A stretch of DNA of 41,602 bases from an uncultured Desulfobacterales bacterium. GTDB taxonomy: Bacteria; Desulfobacterota; Desulfobacteria; Desulfobacterales; UBA11574. The DNA lies in assembly GCA_937998305.1 (NCBI GenBank), contig CALLDL010000035.1, positions 1 to 41,602 of the forward strand, read 5' to 3'. The position numbers and the translations under genes are program-made. The first letter of the stretch is position 1. Every line of letters begins with the position of its first letter. Positions 16,891-25,389 of the stretch are shown here, piece after piece. The notes under the pieces are model-generated. The model worked only from the letters and a program-made list of their open reading frames with translations. It was not told where the DNA came from and ran no database searches.

Positions 16891-17193
16891 ATGAAAAGAA
16901 CAATTTGTTTGGTAGTGTGTGCATTGTTTGTGGTTATCATGATGTCAGGGGTTGCCTTTTCATCTGAAGAGAGCGTCGCAAAGCAGGATCAGGAAATGAT
17001 GATGACCGGGACAATCAATAATGCCAATCAGATCGTGGACAAAGATGGCCAAATCTTCGATGTGACTGACACCAAAGAAGGCAAGGAATTGTTGACTCAT
17101 GTCGGTATGAACGTTCAAGTAAAGGGAACCGTACTGGAAAGTGAGGGAAAGAAACAGATTTCCGTTTCGGCTTATGAAATTATGAAAAAATAA
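16891..17193 (+). CDS. Small exported protein, OB-fold-like, function unknown
   Basis: 100 residues: signal peptide (basic MKRT, hydrophobic 5-20, probable cleavage after A22 or S24), then a mature part of about 76 residues rich in beta strands (TGTINNANQIVDKDG, NVQVKGTVLESEGKKQISV). The pattern resembles small periplasmic OB-fold proteins of the YgiW/YdeI kind, but this is a fold impression, not a family assignment. AGGAGG lies 7 bases before ATG 16891. It has its own sigma-54 promoter and a strong terminator, so it is a one-gene unit next to the GlrK-GlrR system and a likely envelope-stress product. Confidence 0.8.
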   Translation: MKRTICLVVCALFVVIMMSGVAFSSEESVAKQDQEMMMTGTINNANQIVDKDGQIFDVTDTKEGKELLTHVGMNVQVKGTVLESEGKKQISVSAYEIMKK

Positions 17194-17219
17194 TTTGTCA
17201 TCCTTTGGCAAGGGCAAGT

Positions 17220-17256
17220 ACAAAAGCAGAGGGGTAAATTACCCCCCTGCTTTTGT
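17220..17256. terminator. Strong bidirectional terminator
   Basis: ACAAAAGCAG-A-GGGGT pairs with ACCCC-C-CTGCTTTTGT: about 16-18 bp with one mismatch and a 3-5 base loop, A-rich on the left and T-rich on the right. It ends the small exported protein gene on the plus strand and could also end glrR transcripts on the minus strand. Confidence 0.9.
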
Positions 17257-17375
17257 TATATGGGTTGGTCATCAAGATCTGCCTGGATCTTTTTGACAAT
17301 GTCAGGGTGTTGATTGAAAAATTCAATGCTTGCTTTATGTAAATCTTGATCAAAAGATTTTTCAAAGGTCTCACA
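17256..17375 (-). pseudogene. Start-less open frame downstream of glrR (possible gene remnant)
   Basis: Between the glrR stop and the terminator, the minus strand holds 39 open codons reading ETFEKSFDQDLHKASIEFFN and ending ADLDDQPI, a composition that looks protein-like. The frame begins right after a TGA and contains no ATG, GTG or TTG. It may be a decayed small gene, or the tail of a longer protein cut off by a frameshift. No family recognised. Confidence 0.35.
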
Positions 17376-17380
17376 TCAAC

Positions 17381-18748
17381 CTATTTTTCTCTGAAATCGG
17401 CGAGTTTAATATTATATTTTTTTATAAGTTCATAAACATCCGCACGATACTTTCCTGCCAGCTTAGCTGCTTGGCTGACATTGCCTTTGGTCAGTTCAAA
17501 TAGCTGAATAAGATAAGTTTTTTCAAAATTTTCTTTAGCATCTTTAAATGATTTTAAACTCTCAGGATGCACATTCTGGGTTTGAAGGATAAGGTCTTCT
17601 GTAATGATATTGCGTTTCGCCATGGCCATGGCACATTCAATTGTATTTTCAAGTTCTCTGATATTGCCCGGCCAAGGATAAGAGATCAGTTTCTGCATGG
17701 CATCTGTTGAAAACGTGTCTATTTTTTTCCCCATTTCCTCGGAATATTTTTTTAAGAAATGTCTGGAAAGAATAGGGATATCCTCTTTTCTCTCATTGAG
17801 TGTGGGTAGTTTTATTGGAATGACATGAATGCGATAATAAAGATCCTCTCTGAATAAGCCGTTTTTGACCTCTTGTTCGAGATTTTTGTTGGATGCAGCG
17901 ATGATTCTTGCATTCATTTTTACAATCTGTCTTCCCCCTACAGGATAAAATTCCTTTTCCTCTAAAACTCTCAAGACTTTGACCTGCATGGAAAGCGGCA
18001 TTTCAGATATTTCGTCCAGGAAGAAGGTACCAAAGGCAGCCTCGGCAATAAGGCCTTTTTTATTCTTGTCGGCTCCGGTAAAAGCACCTTTCTCATATCC
18101 GAAAAGTTCGCTTTCCATAAGATTTTCCGGTATGGCCGCGCAATTTAGAGCAATAAATGGATCATCCTTTCTGTCGCTTGCAACATGCAAGGTCTTTGCG
18201 ATTAACTCCTTTCCGGTGCCGCTTTTCCCCTCAATATATACATTGGAATCCGTTGCAGCAGCCAGTGTGACCTGTTCGAAAACTTTTTTCATCTTTTCAC
18301 TTCTGCCGATGATATTATCAAACCCGTATCTTTCTTTGACCAAGCGCTGCAATTGTTTCACTGCTTTTGACAGCTTGCTTGTTTCTATACAGTTGTTTAT
18401 CTGCATTAGCAGTTCATGACCATCAAACGGCTTGGTTAAATAGCTGTATGCGCCCTTCTTCATGGCATCAACGGCACTGTTAATCGTTCCATAAGCAGTG
18501 AGAATGATGACGGGAAGGTCGGGAATGAAATGGCGGATATTTTGCATCAGCTGGATACCGTCTTGATCGTCGAGTTTCAGATCGATCATTGCCAGATCAA
18601 ACGGTTCTTGTTCAGCCAGTTTCAGAGCTTTTTCGGCACCGGTGGTCTTTGTAACGTGGTATCCTCCGGATTCAAGTCGCATCTGGATGACCTGAAGAAT
18701 ATTCCGATCATCATCAACAACTAGTATTTTTCCTTTATGGTCGGTCAT
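17381..18748 (-). CDS. glrR: GlrR/QseF-like sigma-54-dependent response regulator
   Basis: Two-component activator that opens sigma-54 promoters. 455 residues from ATG 18748; a TTG at 18763 would overlap the preceding gene. Receiver domain 1-120 with acidic pocket VDDD (11-14), phospho-acceptor D56 and K106; AAA+ domain about 143-375 with Walker A GKSGTGKE (174-181), the sigma-54 contact loop GAFTGA (221-226) intact, and Walker B FLDE (243-246); C-terminal Fis-type helix-turn-helix (about 415-445). All parts needed for activation are present. Last gene of the glrK-qseG-glrR operon, 4 bases after the lipoprotein stop. The name rests on domain order plus gene order. Confidence 0.9.
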   Translation of the reverse strand: MTDHKGKILVVDDDRNILQVIQMRLESGGYHVTKTTGAEKALKLAEQEPFDLAMIDLKLDDQDGIQLMQNIRHFIPDLPVIILTAYGTINSAVDAMKKGAYSYLTKPFDGHELLMQINNCIETSKLSKAVKQLQRLVKERYGFDNIIGRSEKMKKVFEQVTLAAATDSNVYIEGKSGTGKELIAKTLHVASDRKDDPFIALNCAAIPENLMESELFGYEKGAFTGADKNKKGLIAEAAFGTFFLDEISEMPLSMQVKVLRVLEEKEFYPVGGRQIVKMNARIIAASNKNLEQEVKNGLFREDLYYRIHVIPIKLPTLNERKEDIPILSRHFLKKYSEEMGKKIDTFSTDAMQKLISYPWPGNIRELENTIECAMAMAKRNIITEDLILQTQNVHPESLKSFKDAKENFEKTYLIQLFELTKGNVSQAAKLAGKYRADVYELIKKYNIKLADFREK

Positions 18749-18752
18749 AATC

Positions 18753-19343
18753 TTACTGCTCAATTACAGGGAGGGCTTCTCTTTTCTTTTTTTCGATACC
18801 CAAATCAATTTCTTTTAAACGTTTTATCTGATTTTGCAAATTTATTATCTGTTTTTTTTCTGCTCTCAGTTTTTTTTCCAAAAAAGCGTTTCTTTTGTTT
18901 TTTTTGTCAATCCTTTCTGCATAGTCCATGTTCTGGTTTAAAAGCCAAATCCAGATTTTTGCTTTGTTTTTAAAAGCGGACTCAGAATATTCTTTGACGA
19001 GTTTTTTAAAAAAATGAATCGATATTCCATAATTCACATATGTGTATTCCGGATTGGCATATATCAGGCCCATCATATAAAGTGCATGGTCACCGTATTT
19101 TTGAGGAAAACGGTATAATATTTCTCGGTTTATTTCTAAGGATGTCAAAAAATCGCCACCTTCAAAAGATGATTTTGCCTGTAATAAAAGCTGTTTTGCT
19201 TCGCCGTTCTGCTGGAATGGAAACTGCTCCTCATCATATTGGTTATAATAAGGGGTGCATCCGGTTCCGGCAAGCAAAAGGCTTATCCAGCAGGCAATGT
19301 AAAGAAAAAAGTGCTTCCTTTGCCGGGAGTACTTTCTACCCAT
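18753..19343 (-). CDS. QseG-like outer-membrane lipoprotein with C-terminal coiled coil
   Basis: 196 residues. Basic N-region (MGRKYSRQRK), hydrophobic stretch 12-27 and a lipobox-like end AGTGC with C29, so it is probably a lipoprotein, although Gly at -3 is not ideal. The middle resembles tetratricopeptide-like helices (AKSSFEGGDFLTSLEINREI), as in BamD/QseG-type proteins. The last 55 residues are Lys/Glu-rich coiled coil. It starts inside the end of the kinase gene, overlapping it by 61 bases, with a strong GGAGG 6 bases before ATG 19343. In enterobacteria QseG sits between GlrK and GlrR and activates the kinase at the envelope; the position here suggests the same. Confidence 0.8.
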   Translation of the reverse strand: MGRKYSRQRKHFFLYIACWISLLLAGTGCTPYYNQYDEEQFPFQQNGEAKQLLLQAKSSFEGGDFLTSLEINREILYRFPQKYGDHALYMMGLIYANPEYTYVNYGISIHFFKKLVKEYSESAFKNKAKIWIWLLNQNMDYAERIDKKNKRNAFLEKKLRAEKKQIINLQNQIKRLKEIDLGIEKKKREALPVIEQ

Positions 19344-20776
19344 ATTTTTCCTCCGTGTACCGTAATTATATGTTTTGCAATGGAAAGACCGAGCCCCGTA
19401 CCCCTGGCTGTTTCTTTTCCACTCTCTATCCGTTCGAATTTGTCAAATATTTTATTAAGATTTTTTTCGTGAATTCCACAACCTGTATCCGAAACCGATA
19501 CTTTGATTGCCATATCATCGTGATTTTTTACAGAGGTGCTCACTGTAACCAATCCTTTAGCATCCGTATATTTTAAAGCATTTGCGACTAAATTTTCAAG
19601 CAATTGACTGATCCTTTCGGAATCCATCAAGATCTCCGGGAACTGGGGCGGTGGTGTTAATTCAAGTGTAATATTTTTCCGCTGAGCGATGGGGGCCAGT
19701 TTCAAAGTACATTTGCGTATGAGGTGGATCAAATCGGTACGATTGAAATGGTACTCCATCATTTTCGCTTCCATACGGGAAAGATCCAGGATTCTATTGA
19801 CCGAAACAATAAGTCGTTCGCACTCATCGCTGACAATGGTTAAGAGTTCATCTCGACTCTCAGGATTGTCGGCAAAAGTTCCATCAATCAATAATCTTGA
19901 AGCTTCCCTTATAGCGGTTAGCGGCGTACGAAGTTCATGGGATACGTGACTGATGAAATCTTCCTTCATTTCAGCCAGTTCCTTTAGTCTGTCACACATT
20001 ATGTTGAAGTCGTTTGCTAAATCTTTTATTTCAGGAGGTGAGGAGATATCGAGAATCTTTTCGAATTTGCCTTTTGTAATATCTTTTGTTTTTTTCTGTA
20101 ACAATAATATGGAGCGATTGATGCTCCGGGTATTAAAAAATGAAATCAACATACCGAAAAAAATGGAAAGTCCGGCAGCAATGGATGTGGTTTTAAAAAC
20201 ATTGTTGCTGATCTCGCTGGAAATTTTTATCTTTTCGTCTCTATCGGACTTTGCCTCCCAGATGATATATTTGAAATTGTTATTGATTTCTTCAACAATT
20301 TTTTCTTTTTGAATTTGATATTCCTTATATGGATACTCCTGGTCTTTTTTAATGTTTTCGATTTCCTGAGTGAAAATGGAAAAATATTCATTGCAAAGCT
20401 GATTGATTTTGAAAAATCTTTCTTTTTTCCCGGAACCAGCGATATGAAAAAATTTGATTTTCTTTTTTCCAAGACCAGCTATCAGTTGACCCAGTTGCGT
20501 AATGTCTTTATTGAAGTCCTCTCTGATCTTAAGAAAATGTTGATAAAAGTCATCGTCTTTGGAAATAAGGTATTTTTTTTCAAAACTGACCATTGAAAAC
20601 ATATTGTTCGAAAGGCGTTCGGTAAGGCGAACCGTGTGGCCATCGACGGATGAAGCTGCACGTGTGAGGCGGGTTAACTGGTTGAGTTTAACGGTTACAA
20701 AGATGACCAGAAACAATACGAGCATCATTATGGCAAGATATCCGAAAGTCAGTCGTTTGAAGATCGTAAATTTCAT
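19283..20776 (-). CDS. glrK: GlrK/QseE-like sensor histidine kinase
   Basis: Inner-membrane sensor, 497 residues. Membrane segments at about 11-29 and 196-214 enclose a mostly helical periplasmic domain of about 165 residues. HAMP linker about 215-270; HisKA with HELRTP and phospho-acceptor H280; HATPase_c with N-box LLENLVANALKY, G1 DTGCGI and G2 GTGLGLSI; ends in the normal GKGSTFFFTLPAG. First gene of the operon with the QseG-like lipoprotein and GlrR, behind a good sigma-70 promoter. The signal sensed is unknown here; in E. coli the homologous system responds to envelope state and drives the glmY small RNA. Confidence 0.9.
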   Translation of the reverse strand: MKFTIFKRLTFGYLAIMMLVLFLVIFVTVKLNQLTRLTRAASSVDGHTVRLTERLSNNMFSMVSFEKKYLISKDDDFYQHFLKIREDFNKDITQLGQLIAGLGKKKIKFFHIAGSGKKERFFKINQLCNEYFSIFTQEIENIKKDQEYPYKEYQIQKEKIVEEINNNFKYIIWEAKSDRDEKIKISSEISNNVFKTTSIAAGLSIFFGMLISFFNTRSINRSILLLQKKTKDITKGKFEKILDISSPPEIKDLANDFNIMCDRLKELAEMKEDFISHVSHELRTPLTAIREASRLLIDGTFADNPESRDELLTIVSDECERLIVSVNRILDLSRMEAKMMEYHFNRTDLIHLIRKCTLKLAPIAQRKNITLELTPPPQFPEILMDSERISQLLENLVANALKYTDAKGLVTVSTSVKNHDDMAIKVSVSDTGCGIHEKNLNKIFDKFERIESGKETARGTGLGLSIAKHIITVHGGKIWVESTPGKGSTFFFTLPAG

Positions 20777-20925
20777 GATGATATAAAAATCGGCAAGCTT
20801 TCTGAAGAATAGGAGAAAAAACCTCTATCAGGTGCTCGGTAAGCTCTTTAGATGGTATTTTGTTGACCAGGATGGTCTGCTAATCCTGGATTAATTGATA
20901 AACCCCCTCTTTTTTTGAATAGGTG

Positions 20926-20954
20926 TATATAAAGAGATGAGGTTTAAATGTCAA
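20926..20954 (-). promoter_or_regulatory. Sigma-70 promoter of the glrK operon
   Basis: On the minus strand a perfect TTGACA (20949-20954), a spacer of exactly 17 bases, and TATATA (20926-20931). Start expected near 20919, giving a leader of about 143 bases before glrK. The leader contains a CCAGGAT/ATCCTGG stem at 20867-20889. Confidence 0.7.
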
Positions 20955-20971
20955 ACAAAACATTGAGGGTT

Positions 20972-20994
20972 CTTCTCCAATTTTGTTGGAGAAG
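20972..20994. other. Perfect 9-bp hairpin
   Basis: CTTCTCCAA-ttttg-TTGGAGAAG lies between the glrK promoter and the GGTCAAGGATTCAAGGGTT repeat. It could be an end of the repeat unit or a weak terminator; there is no long T-run on either side. Confidence 0.5.
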
Positions 20995-21007
20995 AGGGTC
21001 CAAGGAT

Positions 21008-21157
21008 TCAAGAGGTCAAGGATTCAAGGGTTTGTTTTATAAAGACTTTATCAGCGCCTTTAACATTTGGGAATTTTGCTGTTATTCTATATATCTCTAA
21101 ACAGAGTTAGTGTGACTTTTGATAGACTTTCAACTTTTTGTAATTTTTTAGTATTTC
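21008..21157 (-). pseudogene. Remnant of a four-helix-bundle (S23 / 23S rRNA intervening-sequence) protein
   Basis: The minus-strand frame reads EILKNYKKLKVYQKSH, then an in-frame TAA (21107-21109), then LCLEIYRITAKFPNVKG. This is the recognisable N-terminal helix pair of the S23/IVP four-helix-bundle family (pattern LKVYQKS-x-x-LCLEIYRITAKFP). There is no start codon, a stop splits helix 1, and the region after KFP is replaced by repeat sequence. Family members occur within 23S rRNA intervening sequences and as dispersed genes. Recognition is from memory of the motif. Confidence 0.7.
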
Positions 21158-21181
21158 ACTCGAACCCTTGAATCCTTGACC
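21014..21181. repeat. Inverted-repeat element with 19-base perfect arms
   Basis: GGTCAAGGATTCAAGGGTT at 21014-21032 is repeated exactly inverted at 21163-21181. A second direct, slightly changed copy of the left arm lies just before it (20997-21012), and a diverged one follows the right arm. The 168-base unit encloses a decayed four-helix-bundle protein fragment. It sits in the 661-base gap between glrK and der, which shows no intact gene. Confidence 0.85.
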
Positions 21182-21437
21182 CCTGGTACCCTTTGGAATC
21201 ACACCTGCTCAATTGGAGCTGCCCCACTTATTTTACCCTAATTAACTACAACTAATCGGGAGGTGATCAACATTGAATTAAGACATCCTGATCGGCACAA
21301 AGAAATGCTGCACAACACCTCGCATCACAAGGTTTCGCAGTTTGACAATGTGTTGACGATTCATGTATGTTTGTGTCAGACTTCGTTTACTGCTAATTGA
21401 TCACAATCAAATTTATTTAATTATTTCCAATATTGCC

Positions 21438-22781
21438 ATGAAACCGATTGTTGCCATAGTGGGTCGTCCCAATGTGGGTAAATCGACCCTTTTTAATCGT
21501 GTAACCGGAACAAGGAAGGCTCTTGTTGACGACTTCCCTGGTGTTACAAGGGATCGCCATTACAGTGATGCTGTTTGGAATGGGGTTAACTTTACACTGG
21601 TCGATACCGGCGGATTTCCGGATGATGATGATGATAACTTTGCTCATAAGATACGTTCACAAATCCTTCAGGCTATCGAAGATGCGGATATTATTATTCT
21701 TCTGCTGGATGGCAAGAGTGGAATTTCTCCTTTTGACGAAGATGTTGTCAGGATCCTTCGCCCCCTATCACAACCGGTCTTTTTTGCCGTCAATAAAATC
21801 GACGGGGTCGAGCAAGAGGATAGACTTTATGATTTTTACAGTCTTGGGATAGAAAAATTATATCCTACTTCTGCTGAACACCGTTATGGAATTTCGGATT
21901 TATTAGATGACCTGACTGAAATTCTACCGAAAACAGTTACCGAAGAAGCCGGTGACGTCGTTCGGTTGGCGGTGGTGGGGAAGCCGAACGTCGGGAAATC
22001 ATCTTTGATCAACCGGATCTTAGGGCAAAAGCGCCTGCTTGTCAGCGATATGCCCGGGACAACACGTGATGCCATTGATTCTCTCTGTAAAATTAATGAA
22101 AAACCATACCTTCTTATTGATACTGCAGGCATTCGTCGTAAGGCACGGGTGTCAAAAAAGCTTGAAAAATTTTCAATTATTAAAGCATTAAGAAGCCTTG
22201 AGCGGTGTGATGTTGCGCTTATCATCATTGATGCCCATCAGGGGATAACAGAACAGGATATTAATATTGCAGGTTATGCCTTTGACCGTGGATGTGGTTG
22301 TATTTTTTTATTAAACAAATGGGATCTTGTTGAAAAAGACACCAAAACTGCAAAAAAATATTATGACCGGCTAAGAATGGAAGCCAAATTTTTAAGCTTT
22401 GCACCGATTATAACCATTTCAGCATTAACAGGCCAAAGGGTCTTTAAAATATTTGATCTTGTTGAAGAAGTATTTAAACAATACACATTACGCGTGGGGA
22501 CCGGACAGCTCAACAGGATATTCGAGCAGGCAATTGTTCGGAGCGAACCATCGCTTTACAGAGGGAGACGCCTTAAATTTTATTATGCGACTCAGGTATC
22601 AGCCAGGCCACCAACATTTGTTTGTTTTGTAAACTATCCGGATGCAGTCCATTTTTCCTACAAACGATACCTTATAAATCAAATCAGGGTTAAGGCAGGA
22701 CTTGACAAGACACCGATCCGAATCATTTTCCGCAAACGCACCGGCAAGGAAAGAGGCGTTCGTCTTAGAAAGCGGACTTAG
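21438..22781 (+). CDS. der: Ribosome-associated GTPase Der (EngA)
   Basis: Essential double-GTPase for 50S subunit maturation. 447 residues from ATG 21438 ([10 protein letters not shown]); the open frame extends 25 codons upstream but that part is not family-like. GTPase 1: GRPNVGKST 9-17, DTGG, NKID. GTPase 2: [34 protein letters not shown]-terminal KH-like domain follows and the basic tail [15 protein letters not shown] ends the protein. The ribosome site is poor. rarA follows after 47 bases, so they may be cotranscribed. Confidence 0.97.
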   Translation: MKPIVAIVGRPNVGKSTLFNRVTGTRKALVDDFPGVTRDRHYSDAVWNGVNFTLVDTGGFPDDDDDNFAHKIRSQILQAIEDADIIILLLDGKSGISPFDEDVVRILRPLSQPVFFAVNKIDGVEQEDRLYDFYSLGIEKLYPTSAEHRYGISDLLDDLTEILPKTVTEEAGDVVRLAVVGKPNVGKSSLINRILGQKRLLVSDMPGTTRDAIDSLCKINEKPYLLIDTAGIRRKARVSKKLEKFSIIKALRSLERCDVALIIIDAHQGITEQDINIAGYAFDRGCGCIFLLNKWDLVEKDTKTAKKYYDRLRMEAKFLSFAPIITISALTGQRVFKIFDLVEEVFKQYTLRVGTGQLNRIFEQAIVRSEPSLYRGRRLKFYYATQVSARPPTFVCFVNYPDAVHFSYKRYLINQIRVKAGLDKTPIRIIFRKRTGKERGVRLRKRT

Positions 22782-22828
22782 GGCCAATCTTAGGCTGTGC
22801 CCGGAAGGACCGTGAAAAAGGGTTAACA

Positions 22829-24199
22829 ATGGATCTGTTTGAATACCGCGCCCAAAAGGATGGCCATGTTTCACGGCCTCTTGCGGACAGAATGCGTCCC
22901 ATTAACCTGGACGAGTTCATCGGGCAAAGGCATGCTGTTGGAGAGGGAACTTTGATACGGCATGCCATTTTGAATGATCGGATTTTTTCCATGATCTTAT
23001 GGGGTTCGCCGGGATGCGGAAAAACAACACTTGCCAGAATTTTTGCAGGCCATACGCGTCGTCATTTTGTCCATTTCTCTGCAGTTTTGTCAGGCGTTAA
23101 GGAGATCAGGTCGGTTATTGAGGATGCAAAGAACCAGCAAAAACTTTTTAGAAAAAAAACCGTTCTTTTTGTGGACGAGATTCATAGATTCAACAAGGCA
23201 CAGCAAGATGCATTCCTTCATCATGTGGAGAGCGGACTCATCACTCTAATTGGTGCGACCACCGAAAATCCGTCATTTGAAGTGATTCCGCCACTGATGT
23301 CCAGATGCCGTGTGATAACGCTTAATCCGCTTTCTGACGAAGATATTGCCGCCATTATGCGCAATGCCCTTAAAGACAGGGAGAGGGGCCTTGGGGACAT
23401 GAATCTGTTTTTCGATGAGGATGCGCTTTCTCATCTGGTCCGAATGTCAGACGGTGATGCCCGGACAGCACTCAACAGCCTTGAAATAGCGGCATCTCTG
23501 ATCGCATCGAGCCGTGAAGATCCATCAAAGGAAAAGCCCATAAATATAACGCTTCAAGATATAGAACGTGCCATGGAACGAAAGGCGCTTTTGTATGATA
23601 AGACCGGTGATGAACACTATAATCTTATCTCCGCATTTCATAAGGGTTTAAGGGGGAGCGATCCGGATGCTGCAGCCTATTGGCTCGGTCGAATGCTGTC
23701 CGCCGGAGAAGATCCTTTTTACGTCGCACGAAGAATGGTCAGGTTTGCGTCCGAAGATATCGGGAATGCCGATCCTCATGCCCTTGGGGTGGCATTGAGT
23801 GCCATGGAGGCCTTTCGGTTTCTCGGCCATCCGGAAGGAGAACTGGCGCTTGTTCAGGCTGCCATCTATCTGGCTACAGCCCCGAAGAGCAACAGCATTT
23901 ACACTGCTTACGGAGCGGTTAAAGCGGTTATAGATAAACATGGGGCGCTGCCGGTTCCGCTCCATATCCGCAATGCGCCGACTGCGCTGATGAGAGGGAT
24001 CGGCTATGGCAAAGATTACAAGTATGCCCATGATTATAAAGATGCCTATATTCCCCAGGACTATTTGCCGGAAAAACTTAAAGGCCGGTATTTTTATAAG
24101 CCCACAGACAGAGGTTATGAAAACCGCATAAAACAATGGTTGGAAAAGTGGCGTAGTCTGAAACAAAAGAAAAAGGACGCTAAAAATAATCACAAGTGA
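22829..24199 (+). CDS. rarA: Replication-associated recombination protein A (RarA/MgsA) AAA+ ATPase
   Basis: Clamp-loader-like ATPase acting at stalled forks with single-strand-binding protein. 456 residues. Visible: LRPINLDEFIGQ-type entry (RMRPINLDEFIGQRH), Walker A GSPGCGKT at 59-66, Walker B FVDEIHRFNKAQQD, sensor-1 GATTENPSF, sensor-2 region DGDARTALNSLE, and the C-terminal tetramerisation domain ending in GYENRIKQWLEKW. Length and motifs are complete. It follows der on the same strand. The 179 bases after it hold no recognised structure. Confidence 0.95.
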   Translation: MDLFEYRAQKDGHVSRPLADRMRPINLDEFIGQRHAVGEGTLIRHAILNDRIFSMILWGSPGCGKTTLARIFAGHTRRHFVHFSAVLSGVKEIRSVIEDAKNQQKLFRKKTVLFVDEIHRFNKAQQDAFLHHVESGLITLIGATTENPSFEVIPPLMSRCRVITLNPLSDEDIAAIMRNALKDRERGLGDMNLFFDEDALSHLVRMSDGDARTALNSLEIAASLIASSREDPSKEKPINITLQDIERAMERKALLYDKTGDEHYNLISAFHKGLRGSDPDAAAYWLGRMLSAGEDPFYVARRMVRFASEDIGNADPHALGVALSAMEAFRFLGHPEGELALVQAAIYLATAPKSNSIYTAYGAVKAVIDKHGALPVPLHIRNAPTALMRGIGYGKDYKYAHDYKDAYIPQDYLPEKLKGRYFYKPTDRGYENRIKQWLEKWRSLKQKKKDAKNNHK

Positions 24200-24378
24200 C
24201 CGGCATCCCTATTCAATTTCATCTCTCGTTTTTAAAGATGTCTCACGCCAGAGTCCCAGACGGCTTCATCCACGGATTCCCTCTAAGCAAGTCCGTACAT
24301 CGGAAAATGACTTGACACCAATATAAAATAAAAATACAAAGCAGCTTGTTTTTTTAACGTTTATCAAATTTTAGCCGA

Positions 24379-25098
24379 GTGTCAGCCATCGGAATTGCCG
24401 GAGTGAAACAGATCAAAGGGATTGTCATCATTGTTGGAAACTACGGAAGCGGAAAGACTGAAGTTTCCATAAATCTTGCCGTGAATCAAAAGCGTGCCGG
24501 TGTTGATGTAAAGATCGCGGATCTTGATCTGGTTAACCCTTACTTCAGAACCCGCGAAGCGAGAAAACCACTTTTGAAGCTGGGGATTGAGGTGGTTGTA
24601 CCCGAGGAAAAATACCTTCAGGCGGATCTGCCTATTTTGAGTCCTGTTGTTGCGGGATTAATCCGCCAACCGAGCGATTTGACGTTGATTGACGCCGGAG
24701 GCAATGATGTTGGGGCAACCGTCCTTGCAGCTCTGGCCGATTCTTTTCGCAATAAACGTGTTCATATGTTGCAGGTGGTGAATCCCTTTCGGCCGTTCAC
24801 TGATACCATTGAAAGCTGCTTGAAAATGCGTGGTGAGATTGAAAGGGCTTCGAAAATGACCATCAATGGAATCATCGGCAATGCAAACCTGATCGATGAA
24901 ACTTCGGTTGATGATATATACAACGGATATGATTTTGTTAAAGCGTTGTCTGGCGAAAGTCGGCTGCCGCTAGAGTTTATTACTGCCTCTGTGGAATTGT
25001 TGCCTGAGATAGATATGGGACGTTTTTCCTGTCCGGTGATCCCCATAGAAAGACAGCTTGTTCCTCCATGGAAAAGAGCCGTAGAACTGAAAAAGTAA
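24379..25098 (+). CDS. MinD/CobQ-type P-loop ATPase of the 2-oxoacid oxidoreductase operon
   Basis: 239 residues, cytoplasmic. Walker A VGNYGSGKTEVSINLA, switch-I-like DLDLVNPYFRTREA and Walker B-like LTLIDAGGNDVG place it in the SIMIBI (MinD/ParA/CobQ) class, but it lacks the deviant second lysine of MinD proper. It lies 41 bases before the ferredoxin gene and is likely cotranscribed. A role in cofactor or iron-sulfur assembly, or in regulating the oxidoreductase, is only inferred from position. The start is uncertain: GTG 24379 or GTG 24403 (MKQIKGIVIIVGN), the latter giving a more compact N-terminus. Confidence 0.8.
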   Translation: MSAIGIAGVKQIKGIVIIVGNYGSGKTEVSINLAVNQKRAGVDVKIADLDLVNPYFRTREARKPLLKLGIEVVVPEEKYLQADLPILSPVVAGLIRQPSDLTLIDAGGNDVGATVLAALADSFRNKRVHMLQVVNPFRPFTDTIESCLKMRGEIERASKMTINGIIGNANLIDETSVDDIYNGYDFVKALSGESRLPLEFITASVELLPEIDMGRFSCPVIPIERQLVPPWKRAVELKK

Positions 25099-25139
25099 GT
25101 TGTTCGTTGTTAAGCTTATAAATAGAGGGGTTAGAAAAT

Positions 25140-25376
25140 ATGTCTTATAAACATACCACCGACAAGGTTCGATGCAAAGGATGCGGGCTATGCGTGGCCG
25201 TTTGCCCAAAAAATGTTCTGGAACTGTCCGATGAAGTGAATTCTATGGGCTATTTCCCTGTGTATCAAGCACGTCCTGGAGACTGTATTTTTTGTACGAC
25301 CTGCTGTATCATGTGTCCTGATGTGGCCATTACCATAACCAAAGTTGTAGAAGAAACTCAAGAAGCGGAAGAATAG
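25140..25376 (+). CDS. 2-oxoacid:ferredoxin oxidoreductase delta subunit (2x4Fe-4S ferredoxin)
   Basis: 78 residues. Two cluster motifs, CKGCGLCVAVCP (17-28) and CIFCTTCCIMCP, each give CxxCxxCxxxCP. Carries electrons from the thiamine-linked 2-oxoacid oxidation to ferredoxin. A ribosome site (GAGGGG) lies upstream, and the alpha-subunit gene follows after 13 bases. The acidic tail EETQEAEE is unremarkable. Confidence 0.93.
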   Translation: MSYKHTTDKVRCKGCGLCVAVCPKNVLELSDEVNSMGYFPVYQARPGDCIFCTTCCIMCPDVAITITKVVEETQEAEE

Positions 25377-25389
25377 CTGGAGAGAAAAT

